Source: Methylobacterium trifolii (GTDB lineage Bacteria; Pseudomonadota; Alphaproteobacteria; Rhizobiales; Beijerinckiaceae). Taken from it: a DNA stretch of 44,872 nt. The DNA lies in NCBI RefSeq assembly GCF_022179685.1, contig NZ_BPRB01000120.1:1-44872 (forward strand), in the 5' to 3' direction. A program made the position numbers and the translations under genes. Within the stretch, counting starts at the first letter, position 1. The number at the start of each line of letters is the position of its first letter. The notes under the pieces were generated by a model. The model was not told where the DNA came from, made no database searches, and was given only the letters and a program-made list of their open reading frames with translations. Shown here piece by piece: positions 26,013 to 33,722 of the stretch.

Positions 26013-26880
26013 GGACGTCGGCTATGCCGACCGTCTCCGTCTGCTCCTTGCCGAGGCAGCACTTCTTGAACTTCCGGCCGCTGCCGCAGGGGCAGCGATC
26101 GTTGCGGCCGACGTCCTTGAACGGGTTGCGCTGGGGCTGCCCGGCGCCTTCCTTGGTCCAGGCGAGCTGCTCCAGCGGGTCGTCGAGGTATCCGTGGTGC
26201 CAGTGGTCGAGGCGCTTGCGGTCTTCGGGCTTGGCCTCCGCCGCGCGCAGGGTGTCCTTGAACCAGGCCGCGTCGGAGAATTCGTCGGTGATGCGCTTGT
26301 CGCGGCGGGCCGCTTCCGCGCGCGGCACGAGATCGCGGAAGCCGAGGTAGGCGATCGCCTCCTCCCAGCCGATCCAGGCCATGTCGCCCTCGACCGCCGC
26401 GTGGGCGTCGTCGAATCGAATCAGCAGGGCCTGCATCGCCTCGCGCCCGATCCGCCGGTCGAGGGTCAGGAACACGCAGGCGCCCAGCAGGGAATGGCGG
26501 ACGTAGTCGTCGGCGGTGCTGTCGAGGACCAGAGCGAACAGCGCCTCGGTCTGCCCGTCGAACAGGCTTGCCACGACGCGGGGCAGGGTACTGGTGACGG
26601 CATCCCCCAGAAGCAGGTCGAGGGTGTCGTTGTCCTGCCGGAGCAGGCGGAGCAGCGGGGGCAGGGCGCGGGCGTCGCGGGCATGGGCCAGGACGTGCAG
26701 GCCCCAGAACATCAGGTTCTGCTCCTCCGGACTCAACTCCGTCCCCTCGGCGGCGGCCTCGAGAAGACGCAACGTCTCCCCGGCCAAAGCCTCGGGCCGG
26801 GCAAGCGCCGCGCGCAGGGCCTTCTCAGGCAGGTGGTCGGCCCGCGACAGGTCCGCGATCAGGGTCGCATCGTCGGTCAT
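25981..26880 (-). CDS. DUF1186 protein with C-terminal SEC-C zinc motif
   Basis: 299 residues. The body is mostly helical HEAT-like ([40 protein letters not shown]), consistent with DUF1186. The C-terminus carries a SEC-C motif, [16 protein letters not shown], as at the end of SecA. It probably binds zinc and a protein or ribosomal partner, but its function is unknown. It lies 53 bases after pheT on the same strand and overlaps the convergent E1-like gene at its 3' end. Confidence 0.88.
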   Translation of the reverse strand: MTDDATLIADLSRADHLPEKALRAALARPEALAGETLRLLEAAAEGTELSPEEQNLMFWGLHVLAHARDARALPPLLRLLRQDNDTLDLLLGDAVTSTLPRVVASLFDGQTEALFALVLDSTADDYVRHSLLGACVFLTLDRRIGREAMQALLIRFDDAHAAVEGDMAWIGWEEAIAYLGFRDLVPRAEAARRDKRITDEFSDAAWFKDTLRAAEAKPEDRKRLDHWHHGYLDDPLEQLAWTKEGAGQPQRNPFKDVGRNDRCPCGSGRKFKKCCLGKEQTETVGIADVLSVLEAIPRR

Positions 26881-26894
26881 GGCGAAACCTCGCT

Positions 26895-26916
26895 CTCCGG
26901 CGGATCACCGCCGGAG
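26895..26916 (-). terminator. Hairpin between pheT and the DUF1186 gene
   Basis: CTCCGGCGG (26895-26903) and CCGCCGGAG (26908-26916) form a perfect 9-base-pair stem with an ATCA loop. It follows the pheT stop on the minus strand, without a T-run. It may end the pheST transcript or stabilise its 3' end; readthrough into the next gene is possible. Confidence 0.4.
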
Positions 26917-26933
26917 CTTGTGCTTGAAAATGC

Positions 26934-29354
26934 TCAGGCGCGCAGGGTGGCGCCAGTCTTGCGGCCGACCTCCGCGACGATCCGGGCACTCACCGCCTCG
27001 ATCTCCGCGTCGGTCAGGGTGCGCTCGACAGGCTGCAGCCGCACGGCGATGGCCACCGACTTCGAGCCCTCCGGGATGCCCGCGCCCTCGTAGAGGTCGA
27101 ACACGTCGATCCCCGCGATCAGCTTGCGCTCGGCGTTGAGGGCGGCCTTGACCAAGTCGCCGGCCGGTACGGCGCGTTCGACCACGAAGGCGAAGTCGCG
27201 CGAGAGGGGCTGGAAGTCGGAGAGAGCGAGGGCGGGCTTGGCCTTGGTCGGCTTGTGCTTCGGCAGCGGCAGGGCATCGAGGACGATCTCGAAGGCGACC
27301 AGGGTGCCCTTGAGGTCCAGCGCCTTCATCACCCGCGGGTGGACCTCGCCGAACCAGCCGATCTCGGTCCTGGGCCCGAAGCGCAGGGTGCCCGAGCGGC
27401 CGGGATGCAGCCAGGCCGGGCCGCCGGCCGCGACCTGAAGCCCCCCGGTCGGGATGCCGAGGGCCGTCAGCAGCGCCAGCGCGTCGGCCTTGGCCGCGAA
27501 GGCGTCCACGACCTGCGGGCCGCCGTCCCAGTGCCGGCCGCCGCCGAGATGGGTCCCCCCGCCGCGGCGCACGGCCGTGGCGCGGATGGTCTGGCCCTCC
27601 GGCGCGTCGGTGGCGAAGCACTGGCCCACCTCGAACAGGGCGGCATCCGGGAAGCCGCGGTCTGCGTTGCGTTGGGCGGCCCGCAACAGGCCCGGCACCA
27701 GGCTCGGGCGCATGTCCGAGAGTTCGGAGGCGATCGGGTTGGCGAGGACGAGGTCGGCCCCGCCGCCGCCGAACAGCACCGCGTCGTCGTGCGGGATGAA
27801 CGACCAGGTCACGGCCTCCATCAGGCCGCGGCTCGCCAGCGCGCGCTTGGCCGCCCGCGTGCGCTTCTGGATCACGGTGAGCAGCGGCTTGCCGACGCCG
27901 CCGGCCCGCGGCAGGGGCTTGGCCTCGATCCGATCGAGGCCGGCGATGCGCACGATCTCCTCCACGAGGTCGGCCTTGCCCTCCACGTCCGGGCGCCAGG
28001 ACGGCGTCCGCACCTGCACCCGGTCGCCGGAGCCGGCCACGTGGAAACCCAGCGACTCCAGGGTCACCGTCATCTCGGCGCGGGACAGTTCGATGCCGGC
28101 GAGCCGCCGCACCTCGGTCCAGGGGAAGTCGATGGTCCGCTCGGTCTCGGGCACCGCGCCGGCGACGACCGCCTGGGTCGGGCTGCCGCCGCAGAGGTCG
28201 AGGACGAGGCAGGTGGCGAGGTCGAGGCCGGAGAGAGCGAAGGCCGGGTCGACGCCGCGCTCGAAGCGGTAGCGCGCATCGGTGACGACCCCGAGGCGGC
28301 GCCCGCTCTGGGCGATGTTGGCCGGGTCCCACAAGGCCGATTCGATCAGGACGTCGGTGGTGCCGGCATCGCACCCCGAGGCCTCGCCGCCGATGATGCC
28401 GGCGATGGATTCGACGCCGTTCGCGTCGGCGATCACGACGATGTCGGCGTTCAGCGTATGGGTCCGCCCGTCCAACGCCTTCAGGGTCTCGCCCTCCTGA
28501 GCGCGGCGCACGCTGAGGCCGCCGCCGACCTTGGCCGCGTCGAAGACGTGGAGCGGCCGGCCGCGGTCGAAGGTGACGTAGTTCGTGATGTCGACGAGCG
28601 CGTTGATCGGACGCAGGCCGATGGCCCGCAGCCGCGCCTGCATCCAGGCGGGCGACGGCCCGTTCGTCACGCCGCGCACGAGGCGGAGCGCAAAGAGCGG
28701 GCACAAGACCCGGTCCGCCGGCTCCAAGGCGAGGTCGACGGTGACGGGGCAGAGGCCTTCTCCGTGCACCGGTAGCAGGGGCGCGTGCTTCAGGGTGCCG
28801 ATCCCGGTGGCGGCGAGGTCGCGGGCGATGCCGTGGACCGAAGTGCAGTCGGGCCGGTTCGGGGTCAGGTTGATCTCGATGACCGGGTCGTCGAGGCCGG
28901 CATGCACCGCGTAGGGCGTGCCGACCGGCGAGCCCTCGGGCAGGTCCAGGATGCCGTCGTGGTCCTCGCCGATCCCGAGTTCGGCGCCCGAGCAGAGCAT
29001 GCCGCGGCTCTCGACGCCGCGGATGGTGCCCACCGACAGGGTGATGGCCTTGCCCGGCACGTAGGTGCCGGGGGGGGCGAAAACGGAGAGCATCCCCGCT
29101 CGCGCGTTCGGCGCGCCGCAGACGACTTGGACAGGCTGCCCGTCTCCGGCGTCCACCGAGCAGACGCGCAGGCGGTCGGCATTGGGGTGCTGCTCGGCGG
29201 TGAGCACGCGCGCGATGACGTAGGGCCGCAGCGCGGCGGCCTTGTCCTCGATGCCTTCGACCTCGAGCCCGATCCGCGTCAGCGTCTCGGCGATCACGTC
29301 GAGGGCGGCCTCGGTGTCAAGGTGGTCCTTGAGCCAGGAGAGGGTGAATTTCAT
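26934..29354 (-). CDS. pheT: Phenylalanyl-tRNA synthetase beta subunit
   Basis: 806 residues. Attaches phenylalanine to tRNA-Phe together with PheS in an alpha2-beta2 enzyme. Order: tRNA-binding OB domain (about 40-150, [18 protein letters not shown]), B3/B4 editing domain with [16 protein letters not shown]5 domain, the [15 protein letters not shown] segment, and the C-terminal ferredoxin-fold anticodon-binding domain ([25 protein letters not shown]). Full length for the family. The ATG at 29354 follows the HEPN-gene stop by 18 bases and has no obvious ribosome site of its own, suggesting translational coupling to that gene. Confidence 0.97.
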   Translation of the reverse strand: MKFTLSWLKDHLDTEAALDVIAETLTRIGLEVEGIEDKAAALRPYVIARVLTAEQHPNADRLRVCSVDAGDGQPVQVVCGAPNARAGMLSVFAPPGTYVPGKAITLSVGTIRGVESRGMLCSGAELGIGEDHDGILDLPEGSPVGTPYAVHAGLDDPVIEINLTPNRPDCTSVHGIARDLAATGIGTLKHAPLLPVHGEGLCPVTVDLALEPADRVLCPLFALRLVRGVTNGPSPAWMQARLRAIGLRPINALVDITNYVTFDRGRPLHVFDAAKVGGGLSVRRAQEGETLKALDGRTHTLNADIVVIADANGVESIAGIIGGEASGCDAGTTDVLIESALWDPANIAQSGRRLGVVTDARYRFERGVDPAFALSGLDLATCLVLDLCGGSPTQAVVAGAVPETERTIDFPWTEVRRLAGIELSRAEMTVTLESLGFHVAGSGDRVQVRTPSWRPDVEGKADLVEEIVRIAGLDRIEAKPLPRAGGVGKPLLTVIQKRTRAAKRALASRGLMEAVTWSFIPHDDAVLFGGGGADLVLANPIASELSDMRPSLVPGLLRAAQRNADRGFPDAALFEVGQCFATDAPEGQTIRATAVRRGGGTHLGGGRHWDGGPQVVDAFAAKADALALLTALGIPTGGLQVAAGGPAWLHPGRSGTLRFGPRTEIGWFGEVHPRVMKALDLKGTLVAFEIVLDALPLPKHKPTKAKPALALSDFQPLSRDFAFVVERAVPAGDLVKAALNAERKLIAGIDVFDLYEGAGIPEGSKSVAIAVRLQPVERTLTDAEIEAVSARIVAEVGRKTGATLRA

Positions 29355-29372
29355 TTGGGAAACTTGCAGGTG

Positions 29373-29882
29373 CTAGCGGCGGCTCGGCCGTACAAGCAGC
29401 GCGACCGCGAGCTTGCGACGGATATCGATGGGCAGTGCGTCCAGAATACGAATCGTCTCGTCGGCGAGGTCGATGAGCGTCTTCGTCTCATTTCGTGTCA
29501 GGAGCCGCTGCTGGCTGCCGAAGCGGCCAGGCTGGCTATAATCGGCATCCTCGCGCAGTTGGCGCAACTCGATAAAGGCGCTGCCGATCCGCGCCAAGTC
29601 CTCGTGGAGCTGGCGTGTCTTCGGCGATGCCAGAACATCCTGGGCCTTCCGATGCTCCAGGCTGCGATAGATCGGCTCAATGTCCTCGGACGGGGCGGAC
29701 CGGAAGCCGAGGCCCTCGGCGCCGACGGCGCAGAGGGTGTGGAATACCGCGTAGTACGAACTGCTGAGTGCACGTCGGAAGGCAGCTTGCTCGACAATCT
29801 TCCGGCGGTCACGGATTGCCACGAGATGAAGCGCCACATCGAGCAACCCGCCGCTTAGGGGATTGCGGCATCTCGCACTCAT
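29373..29882 (-). CDS. HEPN-domain protein inserted in the pheST operon
   Basis: 169 residues, all-helical. The segment FRRALSSSYYAVFHTLC (35-51) and the later LRQLREDADYSQPGRF (106-121) match the paired signatures of HEPN/UPF0332 proteins (RAxSxAYYAxFH, RxxADY). HEPN proteins are often RNases in toxin-antitoxin or defence pairs. The canonical R-x4-6-H RNase motif is not visible, so activity is uncertain. ATGA overlap with the upstream acidic gene indicates translational coupling. It is located between pheS and pheT on the same strand. Base composition is less GC-rich than in the flanking synthetase genes, consistent with acquisition. Confidence 0.8.
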   Translation of the reverse strand: MSARCRNPLSGGLLDVALHLVAIRDRRKIVEQAAFRRALSSSYYAVFHTLCAVGAEGLGFRSAPSEDIEPIYRSLEHRKAQDVLASPKTRQLHEDLARIGSAFIELRQLREDADYSQPGRFGSQQRLLTRNETKTLIDLADETIRILDALPIDIRRKLAVALLVRPSRR

Positions 29883-30181
29883 GGGCCGATGTCGTCGGAC
29901 TGCTGGTCGAGAGGTTCGTCGTCGGCATAGTCGTAGCGTAGAAACGGGAAACGCTCTTCGCCCTTGCCACGAAGCGCGTCGTGTAACGTGGTGAGCGCTT
30001 CGAGGGCTGCCTTGCCGTTGGCTGGCCCCGAGCCCGGTTTGAAGCGGGCCGTCACACGCACCGCGTCCTCACCGTCGACATCCCTGTCATCGACGACTTC
30101 GGACTGGACGAATCCGTAAGGACCAAGAGCCGCCCGCAGGACCTCGTCAGCCGTCTCAGTGATCTCGGTGAGGGTCAACAT
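29879..30181 (-). CDS. Small acidic partner protein of the HEPN gene
   Basis: 100 residues from ATG 30181, with AGGAG eight bases upstream; a GTG at 30199, abutting the pheS stop, would add six residues. Strongly acidic (about 22 Asp/Glu to about 10 Lys/Arg). An N-terminal helix (LTEITETADEVLRAALG) precedes beta-like segments (AVRVTARFKPGSG), a helix (KAALEALTTLHDALRGKGE) and an acidic end (RYDYADDEPLDQQ). No family recognised. The ATGA overlap with the HEPN gene, small size and charge suit an antitoxin or regulator of it; this is an inference. Confidence 0.72.
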   Translation of the reverse strand: MLTLTEITETADEVLRAALGPYGFVQSEVVDDRDVDGEDAVRVTARFKPGSGPANGKAALEALTTLHDALRGKGEERFPFLRYDYADDEPLDQQSDDIGP

Positions 30182-30199
30182 CTCATCGTCTCCTGACAC

Positions 30200-31282
30200 T
30201 CACCCCGTCAGCCCTCCGACCAGGCTCGGCACGTCGAGCGGCCGGAAGCCGTAATGGTCGAGCCAACGTACGTCCGCCTCGAAGAACGGGCGCAGGTCCG
30301 GCATGCCGTATTTCAGCATGGCGATGCGGTCGAGTCCGACGCCGAAGGCGAAGCCCTGGACCGAATCCGGATCGAGGCCGCAATTGCGCAGCACGTTCGG
30401 ATGGACCATGCCGCAGCCGAGGATCTCCAGCCAGTCCTCGCCCTCGCCGAAACGGATCTCGCCGCCCTTGCGCGAGCACTGGATGTCGACTTCCGCCGAG
30501 GGCTCGGTGAAGGGGAAGAACGAGGGACGGAAGCGCATCTTGACCGCGTCCACCTCGAAGAACGCCTTGCAGAACTCCTCCAGCACCCATTTCAGGCTGG
30601 CGATGTTGGCGGCCTTGTCGATCACCAGTCCTTCCACCTGATGGAACATCGGCGTGTGGGTCTGGTCGGAATCGTGGCGGTAGGTGCGCCCGGGAATGAT
30701 CACCCGGATCGGCGGCTCCTGGCTGCGCATCGTGCGGATCTGGACCGGCGAGGTGTGGGTGCGCAGCACCTTGCGACGGCCCAGGTGGTCGGGGGCCAGG
30801 AAGAAGGTGTCGTGCATCTCGCGGGCCGGGTGGCCGGGCGGGAAGTTCAGGGCCGTGAAGTTCAGCTCGTCCGTCTCGATGTCCGGCCCCTCGGCGACCG
30901 AGAAGCCCATGTCGGCGAAGATGGCCGTGACCTCGTCGATCACCTGGCTGATCGGGTGGATGCGCCCGCGCGTCTCGGGCGCCTCGCGCACCGGGAGCGT
31001 CACGTCCACCCGCTCGGCCGAGAGCCGCGCCTCCAGGGCCGCCTCGGCCAGCGCCTCGCGGCGCTCGCCGAGGGCGCCCTGAACCCGGTCGCGCAGGCCG
31101 TTGATCAGGGGGCCACGCGCCTTGCGCTCCTCCGGCGTCATCGATCCGAGGGTCTTGAGCAGGTCGGAGACGCTGCCCTTCTTGCCGAGCGCGGAGACGC
31201 GCACGGCGTCGAGGGCGGCCTCGTCGGAGGCGCCGGCGACCTGGGCCAGGAGGTCGCGTTCGAGGGTGTCGAGATCGGTCAT
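30200..31282 (-). CDS. pheS: Phenylalanyl-tRNA synthetase alpha subunit
   Basis: 360 residues, catalytic subunit. An N-terminal coiled coil (about 1-90) leads to the class II core. Motif 1 region is [19 protein letters not shown], motif 2 region [23 protein letters not shown], and motif 3 [22 protein letters not shown]. All are intact. The start at ATG 31282 gives the standard length. The stop (TGA) directly abuts the GTG before the acidic gene. It is 152 bases downstream of rplT, separated by a perfect hairpin (31376-31406). Confidence 0.97.
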   Translation of the reverse strand: MTDLDTLERDLLAQVAGASDEAALDAVRVSALGKKGSVSDLLKTLGSMTPEERKARGPLINGLRDRVQGALGERREALAEAALEARLSAERVDVTLPVREAPETRGRIHPISQVIDEVTAIFADMGFSVAEGPDIETDELNFTALNFPPGHPAREMHDTFFLAPDHLGRRKVLRTHTSPVQIRTMRSQEPPIRVIIPGRTYRHDSDQTHTPMFHQVEGLVIDKAANIASLKWVLEEFCKAFFEVDAVKMRFRPSFFPFTEPSAEVDIQCSRKGGEIRFGEGEDWLEILGCGMVHPNVLRNCGLDPDSVQGFAFGVGLDRIAMLKYGMPDLRPFFEADVRWLDHYGFRPLDVPSLVGGLTG

Positions 31283-31375
31283 CGCGTTCACTGATGCTGG
31301 GCAGGCGCGGCGTGGTTTTGCCTGTCGCGGGCCGGCGCGCAAGGGGAGCCGCCGGACGGGCCTTCCGAAACGACG

Positions 31376-31406
31376 AAGGCGCGGCGCTCCCCGAGCGCCG
31401 CGCCTT
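31376..31406 (-). terminator. Perfect 13-bp hairpin between rplT and pheS
   Basis: AAGGCGCGGCGCT (31376-31388) and AGCGCCGCGCCTT (31394-31406) are exact reverse complements around a five-base loop. On the minus strand no T-run follows, so it could be a partial terminator or processing site separating the ribosomal genes from pheST. No Phe-rich leader peptide like E. coli pheM was found. Confidence 0.55.
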
Positions 31407-31434
31407 TCCCGTCGGATCGGTCGTTCGCTGAGGC

Positions 31435-31806
31435 TCAGGCGGCCTTGGCGGCGGGCAGGGCGGACTTCGCCTTCTCGACCACCACCGCGAAGCTCGCGGG
31501 CTCGTGGATGGCGAGTTCGGAGAGCGCCTTGCGGTCCACCTCGATGCCGGACTTCGCCAGGCCGTCGATGAAGCGCGAATAGGTCAGGCCGTGCTCGCGG
31601 ACCGCCGCGTTGAGACGCTGAATCCACAGCGCGCGGAAGGTGCGCTTCTTGTTCTTGCGGTCGCGGTAGGCATACTGCATGCCTTTCTCGACCGCCTGCT
31701 TGGCGATGCGGATCGTATTCTTGCGCCGGCCATAATAGCCCTTGGCGGCCTTGAGGACTTTCTTGTGCTTCGCGTGACTGGTCACGCCGCGCTTGACGCG
31801 GGCCAT
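31435..31806 (-). CDS. rplT: 50S ribosomal protein L20
   Basis: 123 residues, basic. Binds 23S rRNA early in large-subunit assembly; in E. coli also represses its own operon. Opening [27 protein letters not shown] and the [24 protein letters not shown] block are diagnostic. A short Ala-rich C-terminal extension is typical of alphaproteobacteria. It follows rpmI by 49 bases. Confidence 0.97.
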   Translation of the reverse strand: MARVKRGVTSHAKHKKVLKAAKGYYGRRKNTIRIAKQAVEKGMQYAYRDRKNKKRTFRALWIQRLNAAVREHGLTYSRFIDGLAKSGIEVDRKALSELAIHEPASFAVVVEKAKSALPAAKAA

Positions 31807-31855
31807 GGGGATTCTCCTGGATTCGACTTAAAGCAGTTCGGCGTCGTGAAGCGAT

Positions 31856-32059
31856 TTACCGCTGGTTGGGCAAAAAGTACTTCTTCACGTTGGCGGCATC
31901 GCCTTCGAACATGGCGGTGGTGCCGCGCAGGTTGCGGATCTGCTTCGTCGTCCGCTTGATCATCCCGTGGCGCTTGCCGGCCTGGGCGTACATGACCTTG
32001 CCGGTCCCGGTGATCTTGAAGCGCTTCTTGGCGCCCGACTTCGTCTTCAGCTTGGGCAT
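31856..32059 (-). CDS. rpmI: 50S ribosomal protein L35
   Basis: 67 residues, very basic. Begins [21 protein letters not shown] and includes [18 protein letters not shown], the L35 signature. ATG 32059 has GGAGAG upstream. First gene of the rpmI-rplT-pheS run; infC is not upstream of it, unlike most bacteria. Confidence 0.97.
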   Translation of the reverse strand: MPKLKTKSGAKKRFKITGTGKVMYAQAGKRHGMIKRTTKQIRNLRGTTAMFEGDAANVKKYFLPNQR

Positions 32060-32435
32060 TTGGCTCTCCGTTGCGCAAAGGCCCCGGTGCCGACCCGCGA
32101 GGATCGGTAGGGACGCGCGATGATGCTTCTGATGGAGCAGCACGAACCGCCACGGCAGCCCTATCGGCCGGGCGGTTCGACGCGGGCCGGCTTATGACAG
32201 AAACGAGACGCCGCTTCAATGCCGCGTGCGCAGCCGGCGCCCGCCGCCGGGTGTGGTGCGAACCCTGCGATGCGATCCGACCGAGGAAACCGGGGACAGC
32301 GCGCGGGAGGACCAAAAGATCCGGGACGGGCGCCCAGCCAGGAACCATAACCTTGGCTGTGGGTTTCGTTCATGTCCCACTCAGACCGGGTCGGGTTAAA
32401 TCCCCGGGAAATCGGCCTTCACAGGAGACACTTTC
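32060..32435. other. Divergent promoter region, rpmI / glycosyltransferase
   Basis: 376 bases between divergent rpmI and the GT4 gene. A candidate EcfG-type promoter for the GT4 gene lies at 32341-32365. The ribosomal promoter on the other strand was not pinned down. No gene visible. Confidence 0.45.
32341..32365 (+). promoter_or_regulatory. Candidate EcfG (general stress sigma) promoter
   Basis: GGAAC (32341-32345), 16 bases, then GGTT (32362-32365). The alphaproteobacterial general-stress consensus is GGAAC-N16/17-CGTT, so one base differs. It lies about 70 bases before the GT4 start. Prediction from pattern only. Confidence 0.4.
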
Positions 32436-33569
32436 GTGCGCATTGCCCAGATCGCCCCGCTGTCGGAGGCCGTTCCTCCGAAGTTCTACGGTGGCACAGA
32501 GCGCGTCGTCAGTTGGATCACGGAAGAATTGGTCCGCCAGGGACACGACGTGACCCTTTTCGCGAGCGGTGATTCGGAAACGTCGGCCAAGCTCGCGGCC
32601 TGCACGCCGGAGGGCCTGCGCCTGCTCGGCTACCGCGACCACACCGCGAGCCACCTCGCGATGCTGCACCAGGTACACCGCCGGGCGCACGAGTTCGACG
32701 TGCTGCACTTCCACATCGATCTCCTACAGTATCCGATGTTCGAGGACCTGAACCACAAGTGCATCACCACGATGCACGGCCGCCTCGACGTGCCGGACTT
32801 CATGCCCGTCTACAAGACCTTCACCGGCATGCCCCTGGTCTCGATCTCCGACAACCAGCGCGAGCCGATGCCGCCGAACGTCAACTGGCTCTCGACGATC
32901 CACCACGGCCTGCCGTCGCAGAACTGCCCGTTCTACCCGGAGGCCAAGGGCGGTTACCTAGCCTTCCTCGGCCGCATCTCGCCGGAGAAGCGTCCCGACC
33001 GTGCCATCGAGATGGCGATCCGTTCCGGCGTGCCCTTGAAGATCGCGGCCAAGGTGGACAAGGCGGACCAGGAATACTGGGACGAGGTCATCGAGCCGAT
33101 GATCCATCACCCGCTGATCGAATATATCGGCGAGATCAACGAGGAGCAGAAGAAGCACTTCCTCGGCAACGCCCTGGCGCTCGCCTTCCCGATCGACTGG
33201 CCGGAGCCCTTCGGTCTCGTGATGATCGAGGCGATGTCGGCTGGCACCCCGGTGATCGCCTTCCGCAACGGCTCCGTGCCGGAGGTCATCGCCGACGGCG
33301 TGGGCGGCGTGCTGTGCGACAGCATGGACGACGCGGTCGCGGCCGTCCACAAGGTCAAGACCATGAGCCGGGCCGGCGTGCGCCGCCACTTCGAGACGGC
33401 CTTCACCGCCGAGTGCATGGTCAAGAAATACGTGGCTGCCTACGAGGAGTTGATCGGCCGCCAGGCCGAGGTCATAAAGCTGCCGAAGGCCGCGTCCTTC
33501 ACGCCCCATTACGGCGAGATGAACGGCTCGGCCCGTCCTTCCATCGCCGTCGCGGCGATGCCGGCCTGA
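32436..33569 (+). CDS. Glycosyltransferase family 4
   Basis: 377 residues. GT-B retaining transferase. The N-terminus reads VPPKFYGGTERVVSWITEEL (acceptor and donor loop), and the C-domain opens GGYLAFLGRISPEKRPDRAIE. The E-x7-E motif is EPFGLVMIE followed by AMSAGTPVIAF. It starts at GTG 32436 with AGGAG seven to ten bases upstream. It is followed by a glucan debranching-type enzyme on the same strand, which suggests a shared glycan or stress-metabolite pathway, but a strong hairpin separates them. Sugar and acceptor unknown. Confidence 0.92.
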   Translation: MRIAQIAPLSEAVPPKFYGGTERVVSWITEELVRQGHDVTLFASGDSETSAKLAACTPEGLRLLGYRDHTASHLAMLHQVHRRAHEFDVLHFHIDLLQYPMFEDLNHKCITTMHGRLDVPDFMPVYKTFTGMPLVSISDNQREPMPPNVNWLSTIHHGLPSQNCPFYPEAKGGYLAFLGRISPEKRPDRAIEMAIRSGVPLKIAAKVDKADQEYWDEVIEPMIHHPLIEYIGEINEEQKKHFLGNALALAFPIDWPEPFGLVMIEAMSAGTPVIAFRNGSVPEVIADGVGGVLCDSMDDAVAAVHKVKTMSRAGVRRHFETAFTAECMVKKYVAAYEELIGRQAEVIKLPKAASFTPHYGEMNGSARPSIAVAAMPA

Positions 33570-33578
33570 CGGCCTTCC

Positions 33579-33603
33579 GGCACCGCCCTTGCACGGCGGT
33601 GCC
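33579..33603 (+). terminator. First hairpin after the GT4 gene
   Basis: GGCACCGCC (33579-33587) and GGCGGTGCC (33595-33603) form a perfect 9-base-pair stem with a 7-base loop, starting 10 bases after the GT4 stop. No T-run follows. Confidence 0.4.
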
Positions 33604-33646
33604 TGCCCTGGCAGGCGTCGCACAAGCGCCTAACTGACACGGTCTC

Positions 33647-33687
33647 AAGGGCCGCCGCATCGCGCGACAGCGATTCGGCGGCCCTTT
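33647..33687 (+). terminator. Second, longer hairpin before the debranching enzyme
   Basis: AAGGGCCGCCG (33647-33657) and CGGCGGCCCTT (33676-33686) are exact complements. The loop itself folds again (ATCGC with GCGAT), giving 16 pairs with one mismatch and a 6-base loop. Three T follow. It is probably a terminator for the GT4 transcript. Confidence 0.6.
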
Positions 33688-33722
33688 CGATTCGCACCCC
33701 TCGAACCCGGAGATGCCCAGGC

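Noticed and set aside
31283-31434. pheM-like leader peptide attenuation before pheS
   Set aside because: No short Phe-rich frame was found in the gap, only the hairpin.
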